64,000 nt of DNA from Hyphomicrobiales bacterium (GTDB taxonomy: Bacteria > Pseudomonadota > Alphaproteobacteria > Rhizobiales > OSC116): contig NVUH01000017.1 in NCBI GenBank assembly GCA_002401855.1, positions 1 through 64,000 on the forward strand, read 5' to 3'. The translations under genes and the position numbers were made by a program. The notes beneath the pieces were generated by a model, which worked only from the letters and a program-made list of their open reading frames with translations, ran no database searches and was not told the DNA's origin. Each line of letters starts with the position of its first letter. Positions within the stretch are counted from its first letter, which is position 1. Positions 8,358 to 17,376 of this stretch are shown one piece after another.

Positions 8358-9686
8358 TCATTTGCCAATACAGAAACCAGAAAATATTTCGCCCAATATT
8401 TCTTCGACATCAACATGACCCGTAATTTTACCCACTTCGTTAATCGCACGGCGTAAATATTCAGCAGCAATCTCTTCGGGTAAATCTCGATTTTCAAGAA
8501 ATAAAATTAAATTTTCATAAGCTTCATTCAACAAAATCCGATGCCGTTCACGAGTCACAATGTCATTTTCAACTTGGTCAAAATACGCCTTCAAATATTC
8601 AGATATTTGTTTTAACACTGAATCTACATTTTTACCCTGCTTAACCGAAATCTCTATATCAGACTTTAAATCTGTTTTAATCAACACATCAGATTTATTA
8701 CGGATCAGAATCGAGTCATTTAAATCAAGACCCTTAAGCGCTTCAAAACTATCTTCATCTACATATAACGCCAGCACCAAATCAGCTTGCTCAATTAATT
8801 CTTGCGCCCGCCGCACGCCTTCAGCCTCGACTAAATTATCAGTTTCGCGCAACCCAGCACTGTCCAAAAGATTGACCATATAGCCATCAATGTCTAACCG
8901 CGCCCGAATAATGTCACGGGTCGTGCCCGCCTCATCACTCACAATTGCCACATCAGATTGCACCAATAAATTCATCAGGCTCGATTTACCAACATTTGGC
9001 GCACCAATAATCGCCACATTAAACCCATCATTCAATTTAGCACTGCGACCAAAGTTAGACAATTGCACGGCGATATAATCTCTCACCTCACCAATTTGTA
9101 TAAAAATCTTATCCATCAAATCATCAGGTATATCTTCTTCAGAAAAATCTATCGTCGCCTCAAGCAAAGCAATCGCACCTAATAATTCAGAGCGTATCTT
9201 ACCAAAAGCCTGCGCCGCACTGCCACCCAATTGTCGTAAAGCTTGGCGTTTTTGTGCCAAAGTTTCACTATCCAAAATAGCCGCAATGGCCTCAACTCGG
9301 GTTAAATCTAACTTATCATTTTGAAACGCACGACGCGAAAATTCACCCGCTTCGGCCATACGGCATAAACCCGTTTCGGCCAAGATTTTAAATAAATGCT
9401 CGAGCACTGCCTTGCTACCATGGGTATGAAATTCCACCACATGCTCACCTGTAAAACTAAACGGCGCGGGGAAATATAATAGCAAGCACGAGTCAACGTC
9501 TTCACCAGTTTTAGGATCAATCAACAGTGTCAATTTAGCTTGTCTTGGCACCAGATTATCTTGACCAATCATCGACATAATTTGTGGCACATCAAAACCC
9601 GACAAACGCACCACAGCCACACCAGCTTTACCCGCGCCAGACGACAAAGCATAAATATTATTTTTCAATAAATTAGTTTGTTTCAT
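8358..9686 (-). CDS. mnmE: tRNA modification GTPase MnmE
   Basis: A GTPase of about 442 residues that partners MnmG in tRNA wobble-uridine modification. An N-terminal formyl-THF binding domain is followed by a helical domain and an inserted G domain. With a TTG at 9698 counted as residue 1, the P-loop GAPNVGKS is at 232-239, the TT of the G2 loop at 259-260 and DSAG at 279-282. The C-terminal FCIGK carries the catalytic cysteine. The ATG at 9686 is preferred over that upstream TTG. It lies 52 bases downstream of rho in the same orientation. Confidence 0.96.
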   Translation of the reverse strand: MKQTNLLKNNIYALSSGAGKAGVAVVRLSGFDVPQIMSMIGQDNLVPRQAKLTLLIDPKTGEDVDSCLLLYFPAPFSFTGEHVVEFHTHGSKAVLEHLFKILAETGLCRMAEAGEFSRRAFQNDKLDLTRVEAIAAILDSETLAQKRQALRQLGGSAAQAFGKIRSELLGAIALLEATIDFSEEDIPDDLMDKIFIQIGEVRDYIAVQLSNFGRSAKLNDGFNVAIIGAPNVGKSSLMNLLVQSDVAIVSDEAGTTRDIIRARLDIDGYMVNLLDSAGLRETDNLVEAEGVRRAQELIEQADLVLALYVDEDSFEALKGLDLNDSILIRNKSDVLIKTDLKSDIEISVKQGKNVDSVLKQISEYLKAYFDQVENDIVTRERHRILLNEAYENLILFLENRDLPEEIAAEYLRRAINEVGKITGHVDVEEILGEIFSGFCIGK

Positions 9687-9738
9687 AGCCGAATCCAATC
9701 AACATCAAGTTGCTTTGTTTCAGTAGTGAATCGAAAAT

Positions 9739-11037
9739 CTATGTATTCATGCTATCGAAAAACTCATCATTATCTTTAGTTTTTTCGAGCTTATCAATCA
9801 AGAATTCAATCGCGTCAATTGTATTCATTGGATTAAGAATGCGCCGCAAAACAAATGATTTTTTAAGATTAGCAGGACTGGTAAGTAGCTCTTCTTTACG
9901 CGTGCTAGATTTCTTAATGTCGATGGCAGGATAAGTACGTTTCTCAGAAATTTTACGATCCAACACAATCTCACTATTGCCGGTACCTTTAAATTCTTCA
10001 AAAATAACTTCATCCATACGGCTACCCGTATCAATCAACGCCGTCGCAATAATGGTTAAACTGCCACCATGTTCAATATTTCTGGCCGCACCAAAAAACC
10101 GTTTTGGCCGTTGCAACGCATTGGCATCCACACCACCAGTTAGCACTTTGCCTGATGAAGGCACAACCGTATTATACGCTCTACCCAAACGCGTGATGCT
10201 ATCCAATAATATCACCACATCACGTCCATGTTCAACCAACCGTTTGGCTTTTTCAATCACCATTTCCGCCACTTGCACATGGCGCGAAGCTGGCTCATCA
10301 AATGTCGAACTGATCACTTCACCTTTAACCGAACGCTTCATATCGGTCACTTCTTCTGGTCTTTCGTCAATCAACAAAACAATCAAAAAACATTCAGGAT
10401 GATTGGTGGTAATGCTATGCGCAATATTTTGCAACATCATGGTTTTACCGGTAAATGGCGGCGCCACAATAAGACCACGTTGGCCTTTACCCATTGGCGA
10501 TACAATGTCGATCACCCGTGAGGTGATGTCATCAGTTTTAGATTTTTCACCAACCGCATATTTAATTTCCATATTGAAACGCTCCTCTGGATAGAGAGGA
10601 GTAAGATTATCAAAATGGGTTTTTTGCTGGGCTTTTTCGGGCGATTCAAAATTAATACTGATGACTTTAAGCAAGCCAAAATAACGTTCGCCCTCACCTG
10701 GAGCTTGAATTTCGCCTTCAACCGTATCACCCGTTTTAAACCCAAATTTACGCACTTGGTTTGGGCTGACATAAATATCATCTGGCCCTGGTAAATAGTT
10801 AGCGTCTGGTGAACGCAAAAAGCCAAAGCCATCTTGCAACACTTCGACCACACCTTCACCAATAATGGTGGTGCCATTTTCAGCTTTTGATTTTAAAATC
10901 GCAAACATCAATTCTTGTTTGCGCATAGCACTAGCTGATTCAATATCAAATTCAGTTGAAATTTCGATCAATTCTGTTGGTGATTTTTGCTTCAAATCAT
11001 GAAGTTTAATAACATCAGTAGTTTGAGTTTCACTCAT
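9739..11037 (-). CDS. rho: Transcription termination factor Rho
   Basis: A 432-residue hexameric RNA helicase/ATPase. An N-terminal helical domain is followed by the RNA-binding cold-shock fold, with GFGFLRS at residues 70-76. The ATPase domain follows, with the Walker A segment APPFTGKT at 192-199 and DERPEEV at 224-230. The family usually has PPKAGKT or PPRTGKT in the P-loop, so Phe at this position is slightly unusual. The conserved Lys and Thr are intact. The gap before it (11038-11188) contains an inverted repeat. Confidence 0.96.
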   Translation of the reverse strand: MSETQTTDVIKLHDLKQKSPTELIEISTEFDIESASAMRKQELMFAILKSKAENGTTIIGEGVVEVLQDGFGFLRSPDANYLPGPDDIYVSPNQVRKFGFKTGDTVEGEIQAPGEGERYFGLLKVISINFESPEKAQQKTHFDNLTPLYPEERFNMEIKYAVGEKSKTDDITSRVIDIVSPMGKGQRGLIVAPPFTGKTMMLQNIAHSITTNHPECFLIVLLIDERPEEVTDMKRSVKGEVISSTFDEPASRHVQVAEMVIEKAKRLVEHGRDVVILLDSITRLGRAYNTVVPSSGKVLTGGVDANALQRPKRFFGAARNIEHGGSLTIIATALIDTGSRMDEVIFEEFKGTGNSEIVLDRKISEKRTYPAIDIKKSSTRKEELLTSPANLKKSFVLRRILNPMNTIDAIEFLIDKLEKTKDNDEFFDSMNT

Positions 11038-11102
11038 AACGATATAGCCTTAATATAGCCCATTCATGGCATAGATAATGAATAGGCGGGAATTTTGGAG
11101 GT

Positions 11103-11130
11103 ATATTTTCAGCTCGGACGGCGAAAATAT
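11103..11130. other. Inverted repeat upstream of rho
   Basis: ATATTTTC at 11103-11110 and its exact reverse complement GAAAATAT at 11123-11130 enclose 12 bases. It lies between the end of hemJ and the start of rho, in the rho leader. There is no long T-run after it on the minus strand, so it is a weak terminator at best. It could be an operator or a leader hairpin for rho autoregulation, which is known in other bacteria. Confidence 0.4.
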
Positions 11131-11188
11131 GAAGATAGGACTTAAACAAATAATTGATTTTGAACTTCAAGTAAACCAAAAATTACAT

Positions 11189-11638
11189 TCAAAACGGCCG
11201 CACAATCACCATAACCACAATAATAATCATTAAAACAGTAGGTATCTCATTGATTAAACGATAGAATTTATGTGGTTTGATACCTTCACCGATGATGAAT
11301 TTTTTACGCTCTTTACCTAAATATATATGGCAAATAGTCATAAAAATAACGCATAAGAATTTAATATGAAACCAAATATCGACTTTAAAATCAATCACAT
11401 TAGGAATAGATACCAATAATAAACCACAGATCCACGTCAACAACATTGCAGGATTCATAATTAATTTTATCAATTTGCGTTCCATTGGCTCAAGCAATGC
11501 CCGAATGTCAACATTATCCATATTCATCGCATGATTAACAAACAGCCGCGGTAAATAGAGCAATCCCGCCATCCAGCTTATCACCGCAATCACATGAACG
11601 GCTTTGATAATTTCATAATAATCTGCAAGAAAATCCAT
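11189..11638 (-). CDS. hemJ: Protoporphyrinogen IX oxidase HemJ
   Basis: A 149-residue integral membrane protein with about four helices. An HVIAVISWMAGL segment at residues 15-26 is typical of the HemJ (UPF0093) family, which oxidises protoporphyrinogen IX in most alphaproteobacteria lacking HemG and HemY. It ends with a hydrophobic tail. It is downstream of hemE by 18 bases in one operon, so the two heme genes are expressed together. Confidence 0.92.
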   Translation of the reverse strand: MDFLADYYEIIKAVHVIAVISWMAGLLYLPRLFVNHAMNMDNVDIRALLEPMERKLIKLIMNPAMLLTWICGLLLVSIPNVIDFKVDIWFHIKFLCVIFMTICHIYLGKERKKFIIGEGIKPHKFYRLINEIPTVLMIIIVVMVIVRPF

Positions 11639-11656
11639 TTTTTACCTTAATTCTGA

Positions 11657-12688
11657 TCAGCGGCTTCTAATTTGATTGATCACCTGATGCACATGTTGCT
11701 GTGGCGTTTCAGGAATGATGCCATGACCAAGATTAAAAATAAACCGCCTGCCCTGCATCACATCACAAATATGATCAACTCGTTTATTAAGCCGCTCACC
11801 GCCCGCAACCAACAATAATGGATCAAGATTACCTTGTAAGGTGATATCGGCATGTATACCGTCTCTAATCCACTCTAAATCGACACTGGTATCAAATGCC
11901 AAACCGTCAATATCAACATTTTTTGCATAATAGGGATATTTTTCCCCTGCCCCACGCGGAAAGGCAATAATCTTAACCGCATCCATACCAGCAGCTTTAA
12001 GTTTAGCTTTTAATTTTTTAACCAAATTATGAGTTGGCTCCACCACCAGATGATCAAATTCATCATCCGCTAAATTGCCAGCCCAACTATCAAATATCTT
12101 AAGCACCTGCGCACCATTTTTAGCCTGCATAAATAGATAATCTGCTAACACATCACTTAGTAAAACCAATAACTGATTCATCAGCTCTGGATGATTATAG
12201 GAGAATAGCCTTCCTATCTTTTGGTCCACGCTTCCCACACCACCGAGCATATAGGTGAGTAAAGTCCAAGGAGCGCCACAAAAACCAATAAGATCTTTAT
12301 TTTTTGGCAAAGCTTTACGAATAGATGCCACCGCTTGATAGACTTTATCTATTTCTTGATGGAAATTTTCTACATTAAGCGCATCAATATCGCTTTGATT
12401 GGCTAAAGGCACTAATTTAGGCCCCTCACCTTTGACAAAACTCACTTGCATACCCAAAGCATCTGGAACCACAAGAATGTCTGAAAATAGAATGGCTGCA
12501 TCAAAATCGAATTTATCTATCGGTTGCATGGTGACAATAGTGGCAAATTCTGAATTGTAACAAAGGTCTAAAAAGCTACCTGCATGTTCGCGGACTTTTA
12601 AATATTCCGGAAGGTAACGACCCGCTTGGCGCATAAACCAAATAGGAGGAATAGAAGGAGGGTTTGAAGAGAAAGCATTTAAGATCAT
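11657..12688 (-). CDS. hemE: Uroporphyrinogen decarboxylase
   Basis: A 343-residue TIM-barrel enzyme converting uroporphyrinogen III to coproporphyrinogen III. The signature WFMRQAGRYLPEY at residues 17-29 contains the substrate-binding arginines. A GFCGAPWTLL segment and a C-terminal FNLGHG are also present. It is the first gene to the left of the putative origin, as in many alphaproteobacteria. No clear Shine-Dalgarno is visible before the ATG. Instead a (CAA)-type repeat leader lies 16 bases upstream. Confidence 0.96.
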   Translation of the reverse strand: MILNAFSSNPPSIPPIWFMRQAGRYLPEYLKVREHAGSFLDLCYNSEFATIVTMQPIDKFDFDAAILFSDILVVPDALGMQVSFVKGEGPKLVPLANQSDIDALNVENFHQEIDKVYQAVASIRKALPKNKDLIGFCGAPWTLLTYMLGGVGSVDQKIGRLFSYNHPELMNQLLVLLSDVLADYLFMQAKNGAQVLKIFDSWAGNLADDEFDHLVVEPTHNLVKKLKAKLKAAGMDAVKIIAFPRGAGEKYPYYAKNVDIDGLAFDTSVDLEWIRDGIHADITLQGNLDPLLLVAGGERLNKRVDHICDVMQGRRFIFNLGHGIIPETPQQHVHQVINQIRSR

Positions 12689-12704
12689 AATATAATATAT
12701 AAAG

Positions 12705-12719
12705 GTTGTTGTTGTTGTT
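12705..12719 (-). repeat. (AAC)5 triplet repeat in the hemE leader
   Basis: Five perfect GTT triplets on the plus strand read as AAC/CAA repeats in the hemE 5' leader, ending 16 bases before the ATG. No purine-rich ribosome site is visible between. CA-rich unstructured leaders are known to aid translation, and triplet tracts are prone to slippage, so copy number may vary. Confidence 0.5.
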
Positions 12720-13134
12720 GGTCAGTGAATAATGGGCACAATTTGTTATTAATGATTCTTGCACATGAAATACACAAATAGCAATTTGTATAAATAAGAT
12801 AAAAAATTAACAGTTCTTTTTGTTTGACTCCATACAATATTAACTTTTTGTTAACTTCTTACCGTCAAAAGTTAACAAAACCTTAATAAAAGGTTAACAA
12901 GCATTTTTTTGAAGTTTTTACAAAAACCTAATTAACCATGTTGATAAGGCCTGTAAAAAAACTTATAATTTTATTAAATCTTATCCACTCTAATTAACAG
13001 TCAAATTATCCAATATTATACAAATGTGGAAAAGATTGTGCAAGTTAGGCTGACCTTGGATAAGTGAAAATCTTATCCTTTTTCATCCACATGCTTAGGG
13101 TTTTTATAAACAGCCAGCCAAATGATAGACATAT
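12720..13134. other. Putative chromosomal replication origin (oriC)
   Basis: A 415-base AT-rich gap with no gene, between hemE (leftward) and maf (rightward). This is the position of oriC in many alphaproteobacteria. It holds DnaA-box-like sequences: TTATCCACT (12981-12989), TCATCCACA (13083-13091), the reverse-strand TTTTCCACA (13025-13033) and weaker TTATCCAAT (13006-13014). It also holds three TTAA-N7-TTAA sites (12840-12898) and a long T/A-rich stretch around 12900-12975 suited to unwinding. parABS lies 4-9 kb away and transcription diverges from it on both sides. Cumulative GC skew or marker frequency would test it. Confidence 0.8.
12840..12898. promoter_or_regulatory. Cluster of three CtrA-type binding sites
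   Basis: Three matches to the CtrA consensus TTAA-N7-TTAAC. Site 1 is at 12840-12855 on the plus strand, site 2 at 12871-12886 read on the minus strand and site 3 at 12883-12898 on the plus strand. Sites 2 and 3 share a TTAA. The three GTTAAC hexamers are 21 and 22 bases apart, two helical turns, so proteins would bind one face. In Caulobacter, CtrA silences oriC through such sites. Confidence 0.7.
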
Positions 13135-13776
13135 ATGTTAGACAATAAAAAACTCAACCTCATATTAGCATCAGGCAGTCAAAGCCGCAAAAGCCTGCTT
13201 AACGGCGCTGACATTGCTTTTACCGCTCATCCTGCTGATATAAATGAGAGCATCATCAAAACTAAAAATACAAAATTGGGCATAAACCCCGCCCAAACCG
13301 CGCAAGATTTAGCAGATGCTAAAGCCATATATGTTGGCCAACTCATTTCGCAGGAGAATCCATCTGCTCTGGTGCTGGGTTCTGACCAGATCTGCCATTT
13401 AAACGGCCAGATTTTAGATAAACCAGGCAGCAAAGCCAACTTATCTGCGCATTTGCAACAATTAACTGGCAAAACCCACATTCTAACTTCGGCGCTAAGC
13501 ATTGTCCAAAATGGCAAAATTATTTTCAGGCATAAAGATGCCGCACATTTAACTATGTATGATTTAAATGAGGCTGAAATAGAAGATTATATAAAGCGGG
13601 CAGGGGATGCTGTGTTAAATGCGGCGGGCGGTTATCATTTAGAGGCCATCGGTGTGCAGTTATTCAAACAGATTGAGGGCAGTTATTTCACCATTTTAGG
13701 CTTGCCGCTTCTGCCTTTGATTGAATTTTTGCGTGATCATGGCTATAAAAACAATAAACAACAGGGCAAATTTTAA
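13135..13776 (+). CDS. maf: Maf-family nucleotide pyrophosphatase
   Basis: A 213-residue Maf/YceF protein that hydrolyses non-canonical or modified nucleoside triphosphates to monophosphates. The N-terminal LASGSQSRKSLL and the LGSDQI motif with the catalytic Asp are conserved. It is the first gene right of the putative origin. Its stop is directly followed by the aroE ATG, so the two are translationally coupled. Confidence 0.93.
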   Translation: MLDNKKLNLILASGSQSRKSLLNGADIAFTAHPADINESIIKTKNTKLGINPAQTAQDLADAKAIYVGQLISQENPSALVLGSDQICHLNGQILDKPGSKANLSAHLQQLTGKTHILTSALSIVQNGKIIFRHKDAAHLTMYDLNEAEIEDYIKRAGDAVLNAAGGYHLEAIGVQLFKQIEGSYFTILGLPLLPLIEFLRDHGYKNNKQQGKF

Positions 13777-14607
13777 ATGCAACAAACCAAAAATATATAT
13801 GTGATTGGCTGGCCGATTAAACATTCGAGATCACCGCTTATCCATAATTATTGGATAAAAAAACATGGTTTAGACGCTATATACGCGCAAAAGCAGGTCG
13901 CGCCTGATGATTTATCTAGATTTATTCACATGTTAAAGCCAGATGAATGTTTGGGCTTTAACATCACCATTCCGCATAAACAGGCGGTATTTGCCGCAGT
14001 GCCGCACCGTGATATTTTAGCCAATAAGCTCGGCGCATGCAACACCATATCATGGCGAGATAATGAATTATATGCAGATAATACAGATGGTTACGGGTTT
14101 TATAGAAACCTACTTGATTATAGTGATTGGCATCAAATTGACCAGCCAGTCATTATATATGGGGCAGGCGGCGCGGCGCGGGCAATTTTGCAGGCCATGC
14201 ATGATGCAGGCGCACAACATATATACATTTTTAACCGTACCATAAGACGGGCGCAAAAATTACTTGCAGATTTGGGCATTAAAGCTAATATTTTAACAAA
14301 TTCAGATGAATTGGATGATTGTTTAGCTTACACGGGTTTACTAATTAACACCACCAGCTTAGGCATGAATGGTGAAAATGACGTTGACATCAATTTATCT
14401 TTAATGCCCAAAACCGCCATTGTGGCGGATATTGTTTACACGCCGCTTCAAACTGGCCTGTTAAAACAAGCTGATGATTTAGGCTTGGTGACAGTTGATG
14501 GTTTGGGCATGTTATTGCATCAGGCTGCCAAAGCGTTTGAAATTTGGTTTGGCATTCTGCCTGAAGTGGATGACGAATTGAGGGATTTGGTGTTGTCAGA
14601 TTTATAA
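13777..14607 (+). CDS. aroE: Shikimate dehydrogenase
   Basis: A 276-residue NADPH enzyme that reduces 3-dehydroshikimate in aromatic amino acid synthesis. The shikimate-binding SRSP is at residues 17-20, preceded by the GWPIKHS signature. The catalytic Lys lies in ITIPHK, the NADP site is GAGGAARAI and an NTTSLGM motif follows. It starts with no gap after maf, and coaE follows after 35 bases. Confidence 0.95.
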   Translation: MQQTKNIYVIGWPIKHSRSPLIHNYWIKKHGLDAIYAQKQVAPDDLSRFIHMLKPDECLGFNITIPHKQAVFAAVPHRDILANKLGACNTISWRDNELYADNTDGYGFYRNLLDYSDWHQIDQPVIIYGAGGAARAILQAMHDAGAQHIYIFNRTIRRAQKLLADLGIKANILTNSDELDDCLAYTGLLINTTSLGMNGENDVDINLSLMPKTAIVADIVYTPLQTGLLKQADDLGLVTVDGLGMLLHQAAKAFEIWFGILPEVDDELRDLVLSDL

Positions 14608-14642
14608 ATACTGGCAATGCTGATAAATAAGAAAGAAATAAA

Positions 14643-15242
14643 ATGTTAAAAATTGGTTTGACGGGGTCTATTGGCATGGGTAAATCAACCACATCTGATA
14701 TGTTCAAACAACAAGGTGTTCCGATATTTGATGCCGATGCTATGGTTCATACTCTCTATCAAAAAGGCTATCAAGGCTATGAAATGGTGGCCAGCATTTG
14801 CCCAGACGCAACAAAGGGTGATGAGGTTGATAGGCAGATATTATCGGCCTTTGTACAGGAAAACCCTCATGCTTTAACTGCCATAGAAAAGCAACTGCAC
14901 CCGTTGATTAGAAATATAGAAACCGAATTTTTTACCCAAAGCCTGAAAAATGGCGCTAAATATATTATTTTTGACATTCCGCTGCTTTATGAAATGAAGT
15001 CAGATACGGGTATGGACAAGGTGATTGTCATCACCACCACGCCAGAAATTCAGCGCGAACGGGTGATGCAAAGAGCTGGTATGACTGATGAAAAGTTTGA
15101 ATTTTTGCTGTCAAAACAAATTTCTGATGTTGAAAAGCGTAAGCGTGCCGATTATATTGTCGACACCAGCGATGGTTTAGACGCCGCGCAACTACAAGTG
15201 AATGAAATCATTAAGATTTTGGATAAGCTTTCGGTAAATTAA
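14643..15242 (+). CDS. coaE: Dephospho-CoA kinase
   Basis: A 199-residue kinase for the last step of coenzyme A synthesis. The P-loop GSIGMGKST is at residues 8-16, the Asp of the FDADAMVH motif follows, and a DIPLLYE segment is near residue 116. Normal length. It sits in the maf-aroE-coaE-dnaQ run typical of the origin-proximal region. Confidence 0.95.
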   Translation: MLKIGLTGSIGMGKSTTSDMFKQQGVPIFDADAMVHTLYQKGYQGYEMVASICPDATKGDEVDRQILSAFVQENPHALTAIEKQLHPLIRNIETEFFTQSLKNGAKYIIFDIPLLYEMKSDTGMDKVIVITTTPEIQRERVMQRAGMTDEKFEFLLSKQISDVEKRKRADYIVDTSDGLDAAQLQVNEIIKILDKLSVN

Positions 15243-15277
15243 CATTAGTATTAAAGAAAAACAGCATTAGAGAAAAA

Positions 15278-16000
15278 ATGGCCATAGACATTCCGCAACG
15301 TTCCATTGTTTTGGACACCGAAACCACGGGTTTTAAAACCTCCGAAGGCCATAGACTGGTTGAAATTGGCTGTTTAGAGCTGCACAATCTCATCCCGACA
15401 GGCAAAGAATTTCATGTTTACACTAATCCCGAGCGTGACATGCCTGATGGCGCGTTTAAAGTGCATGGTTTGAGCATTGAATTCTTATCGGATAAGCCAT
15501 TATTTAAACAAGTTGCTGATGATTTTTTAGCCTTTTGTGGCGACGATGTTTTGGTCATTCATAATGCGCCATTTGATATGGGGTTTTTGAATTTTGAGCT
15601 GCAAAAAGCTGGTAAACCAAAGTTAAAACAAACCACTGCCAATGGCGGGGTCATCGACACTTTGACCGTGGCGCGTAAACGCTACCCAACTGGCCCCAAT
15701 AGTTTAGATGCCTTATGCCGACGTTTTGGCATTGACAACAGCAACCGAACCTTGCATGGGGCGTTGCTGGATAGTGAATTATTGGCCGAAGTCTATATGG
15801 AATTAATGGGCGGGCGACAAATCAACTTGATGGGCGATGAAACAGGCGTGGCAGGTGGCACGGCTGATGCCTATCGCGCGGTGAAACAAATGGTGCGGCC
15901 AACAAAGCTAAAATCATTACTAACCGCAGATGAAGTGGCGGCACATAAGAAGTTTATTGAAGATGAAATTGGGGCTGATGCTTTATGGAACCAAATTTAA
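15278..16000 (+). CDS. dnaQ: DNA polymerase III epsilon subunit (proofreading exonuclease)
   Basis: A 240-residue 3'-5' exonuclease with the DEDDh motifs: LDTETTG (Exo I), HNAPFDMGFL (Exo II) and HGALLDSELLAEVY (Exo III). The C-terminal 50 residues include a segment for contact with the polymerase alpha subunit. It ends the rightward operon from oriC. A terminator-like hairpin follows at 16003, shared with convergent secB. Confidence 0.95.
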   Translation: MAIDIPQRSIVLDTETTGFKTSEGHRLVEIGCLELHNLIPTGKEFHVYTNPERDMPDGAFKVHGLSIEFLSDKPLFKQVADDFLAFCGDDVLVIHNAPFDMGFLNFELQKAGKPKLKQTTANGGVIDTLTVARKRYPTGPNSLDALCRRFGIDNSNRTLHGALLDSELLAEVYMELMGGRQINLMGDETGVAGGTADAYRAVKQMVRPTKLKSLLTADEVAAHKKFIEDEIGADALWNQI

Positions 16001-16002
16001 GC

Positions 16003-16028
16003 CAAAAAATGCCGCTTAAAAGCGGCAT
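16003..16028 (-). terminator. Rho-independent terminator of secB
   Basis: ATGCCGCT (16009-16016) pairs with AGCGGCAT (16021-16028) around a TAAA loop. On the minus strand the stem is followed by a run of T, so it terminates secB transcription. It may also stop dnaQ transcripts weakly. Confidence 0.85.
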
Positions 16029-16048
16029 CTTCAAATTATATATAAAAC

Positions 16049-16603
16049 CTATTGTTTGGTTTCTTTAGCAGTTTTTGCCGCTTCAGCAGCTTTGCTTTGT
16101 TCAACATTTGCCACAATGCTATCACGATAAAGCTGAGTAAAATCAACAGGGTCAATCATTAATGGTGGGAAACCACCATCGCGAATGGCATCTGAAATAA
16201 TACGCCGCGCGAATGGGAATAAAATGCGCGGGCATTCAATCATCACCATTGGATGCACCGTATCAGGCGGACAATTGTGCAATTTAAACACGCCACCAAA
16301 ATAAAGCTCGGCGTTAAAAATAACTTTTTCGCCATCTTTGGCAGAGGCTTCTAATTGCAACACAACCTCAAAATGATCATCAGCCATTGGCGTGGCTTCA
16401 ACATTGACCACAATGTTAATTTTGCTATTTTGGCTCACATCCCCGCCCAATGACATAGGTGCATTTGGGTTTTCGAAAGAGAAATCTTTGGTATATTGCA
16501 CCATCACTTGAATATTCGGAGCGGCTGGCGCTTCATTTGTATTGGAGGCCTTTACATTGGAGGCATTTCCATTGGCAGCGGCGCCATTATTTTCTTCAGC
16601 CAT
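16049..16603 (-). CDS. secB: Protein-export chaperone SecB
   Basis: A 184-residue SecB. The core (about residues 28-165) has the IQVMVQYTKDFSFENPNAP start and the PRILFPFARRIISD and GGFPPLMIDPVDF segments that define the family. It holds precursors unfolded for SecA. It is longer than the usual 155-165 residues because of an Ala/Asn-rich N-terminal extension and an Ala/Lys-rich tail. It is followed by a clear terminator and stands convergent to dnaQ. Confidence 0.95.
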   Translation of the reverse strand: MAEENNGAAANGNASNVKASNTNEAPAAPNIQVMVQYTKDFSFENPNAPMSLGGDVSQNSKINIVVNVEATPMADDHFEVVLQLEASAKDGEKVIFNAELYFGGVFKLHNCPPDTVHPMVMIECPRILFPFARRIISDAIRDGGFPPLMIDPVDFTQLYRDSIVANVEQSKAAEAAKTAKETKQ

Positions 16604-16716
16604 AATCTTTTCCTGTTCAATCTATCTATAAAAGTCGCGTTAAGTTAAGATATATATAGCTAAACAGCAAGCCAATTCTTCGGCTATATGGTTAACGGCA
16701 TCAGGCCTCTACGGCT

Positions 16717-17214
16717 TTATTTGTCTATTTGTTTGGGATCATCTTCTACCACTTGAAACTCACCTTCAATTTCATCTTCGTCGCTATAATCTGCTGCTTG
16801 ATGGTTGGTATAAGTGGTAGAGTGAAATTCAAAACCCGAGCTGGTTTTACCATAACGAGATCGCTTAAATTGGCGGCCAATAAAATAAGCCGCCGCCAAG
16901 CGCACTTGCGGGATGAATAAGCTAAAGCCAATAAAATCGGTAAAAAAGCCAGGGGTGAGCAGCAGCAGACCGGCCACCACTATGAATGCACCATGAATTA
17001 GATTTTGCACTGGCATTTGGCCTTGCGCCATTTCGGCTTGTACTTTCATCACAATATTAAGCCCTTGTTGGCGCAATAAATAGGTGCCAATCATTGCGGT
17101 GATGATGACCACGGCCAAAGTTGGCAACAGGCCAATGGCGCTGCCAACTTGAATGAACAGTCCGATTTCAATCACCGGAACCGCGATGAATATGAATAAT
17201 AATAAAAGACCCAT
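16717..17214 (-). CDS. fxsA: FxsA family membrane protein
   Basis: A 165-residue inner-membrane protein of the FxsA family. It has three or four hydrophobic segments, with the GSAIGLLPTLAVVIITAMIG-like signature near residues 25-44 and a GLLLLTPGFFTDFIG segment. In E. coli FxsA relieves phage T7 exclusion by F. Its normal role is unclear. GGAGA precedes the ATG. The acidic C-terminal tail (about 40 residues) is poorly conserved. Confidence 0.88.
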   Translation of the reverse strand: MGLLLLFIFIAVPVIEIGLFIQVGSAIGLLPTLAVVIITAMIGTYLLRQQGLNIVMKVQAEMAQGQMPVQNLIHGAFIVVAGLLLLTPGFFTDFIGFSLFIPQVRLAAAYFIGRQFKRSRYGKTSSGFEFHSTTYTNHQAADYSDEDEIEGEFQVVEDDPKQIDK

Positions 17215-17376
17215 TGGTCACTCTCCATGCTTTCGTCACATTGGTTAAATAAAATTCATCAGAATATTTGATAATATTTTATATAATGACTATATGTATA
17301 TCAATTGAACAAAAAACAAGATAGGTTTCTTGTAAAAATTTGATCTGCTTAGCCCAATTTGGGCTAATTTGGATTT

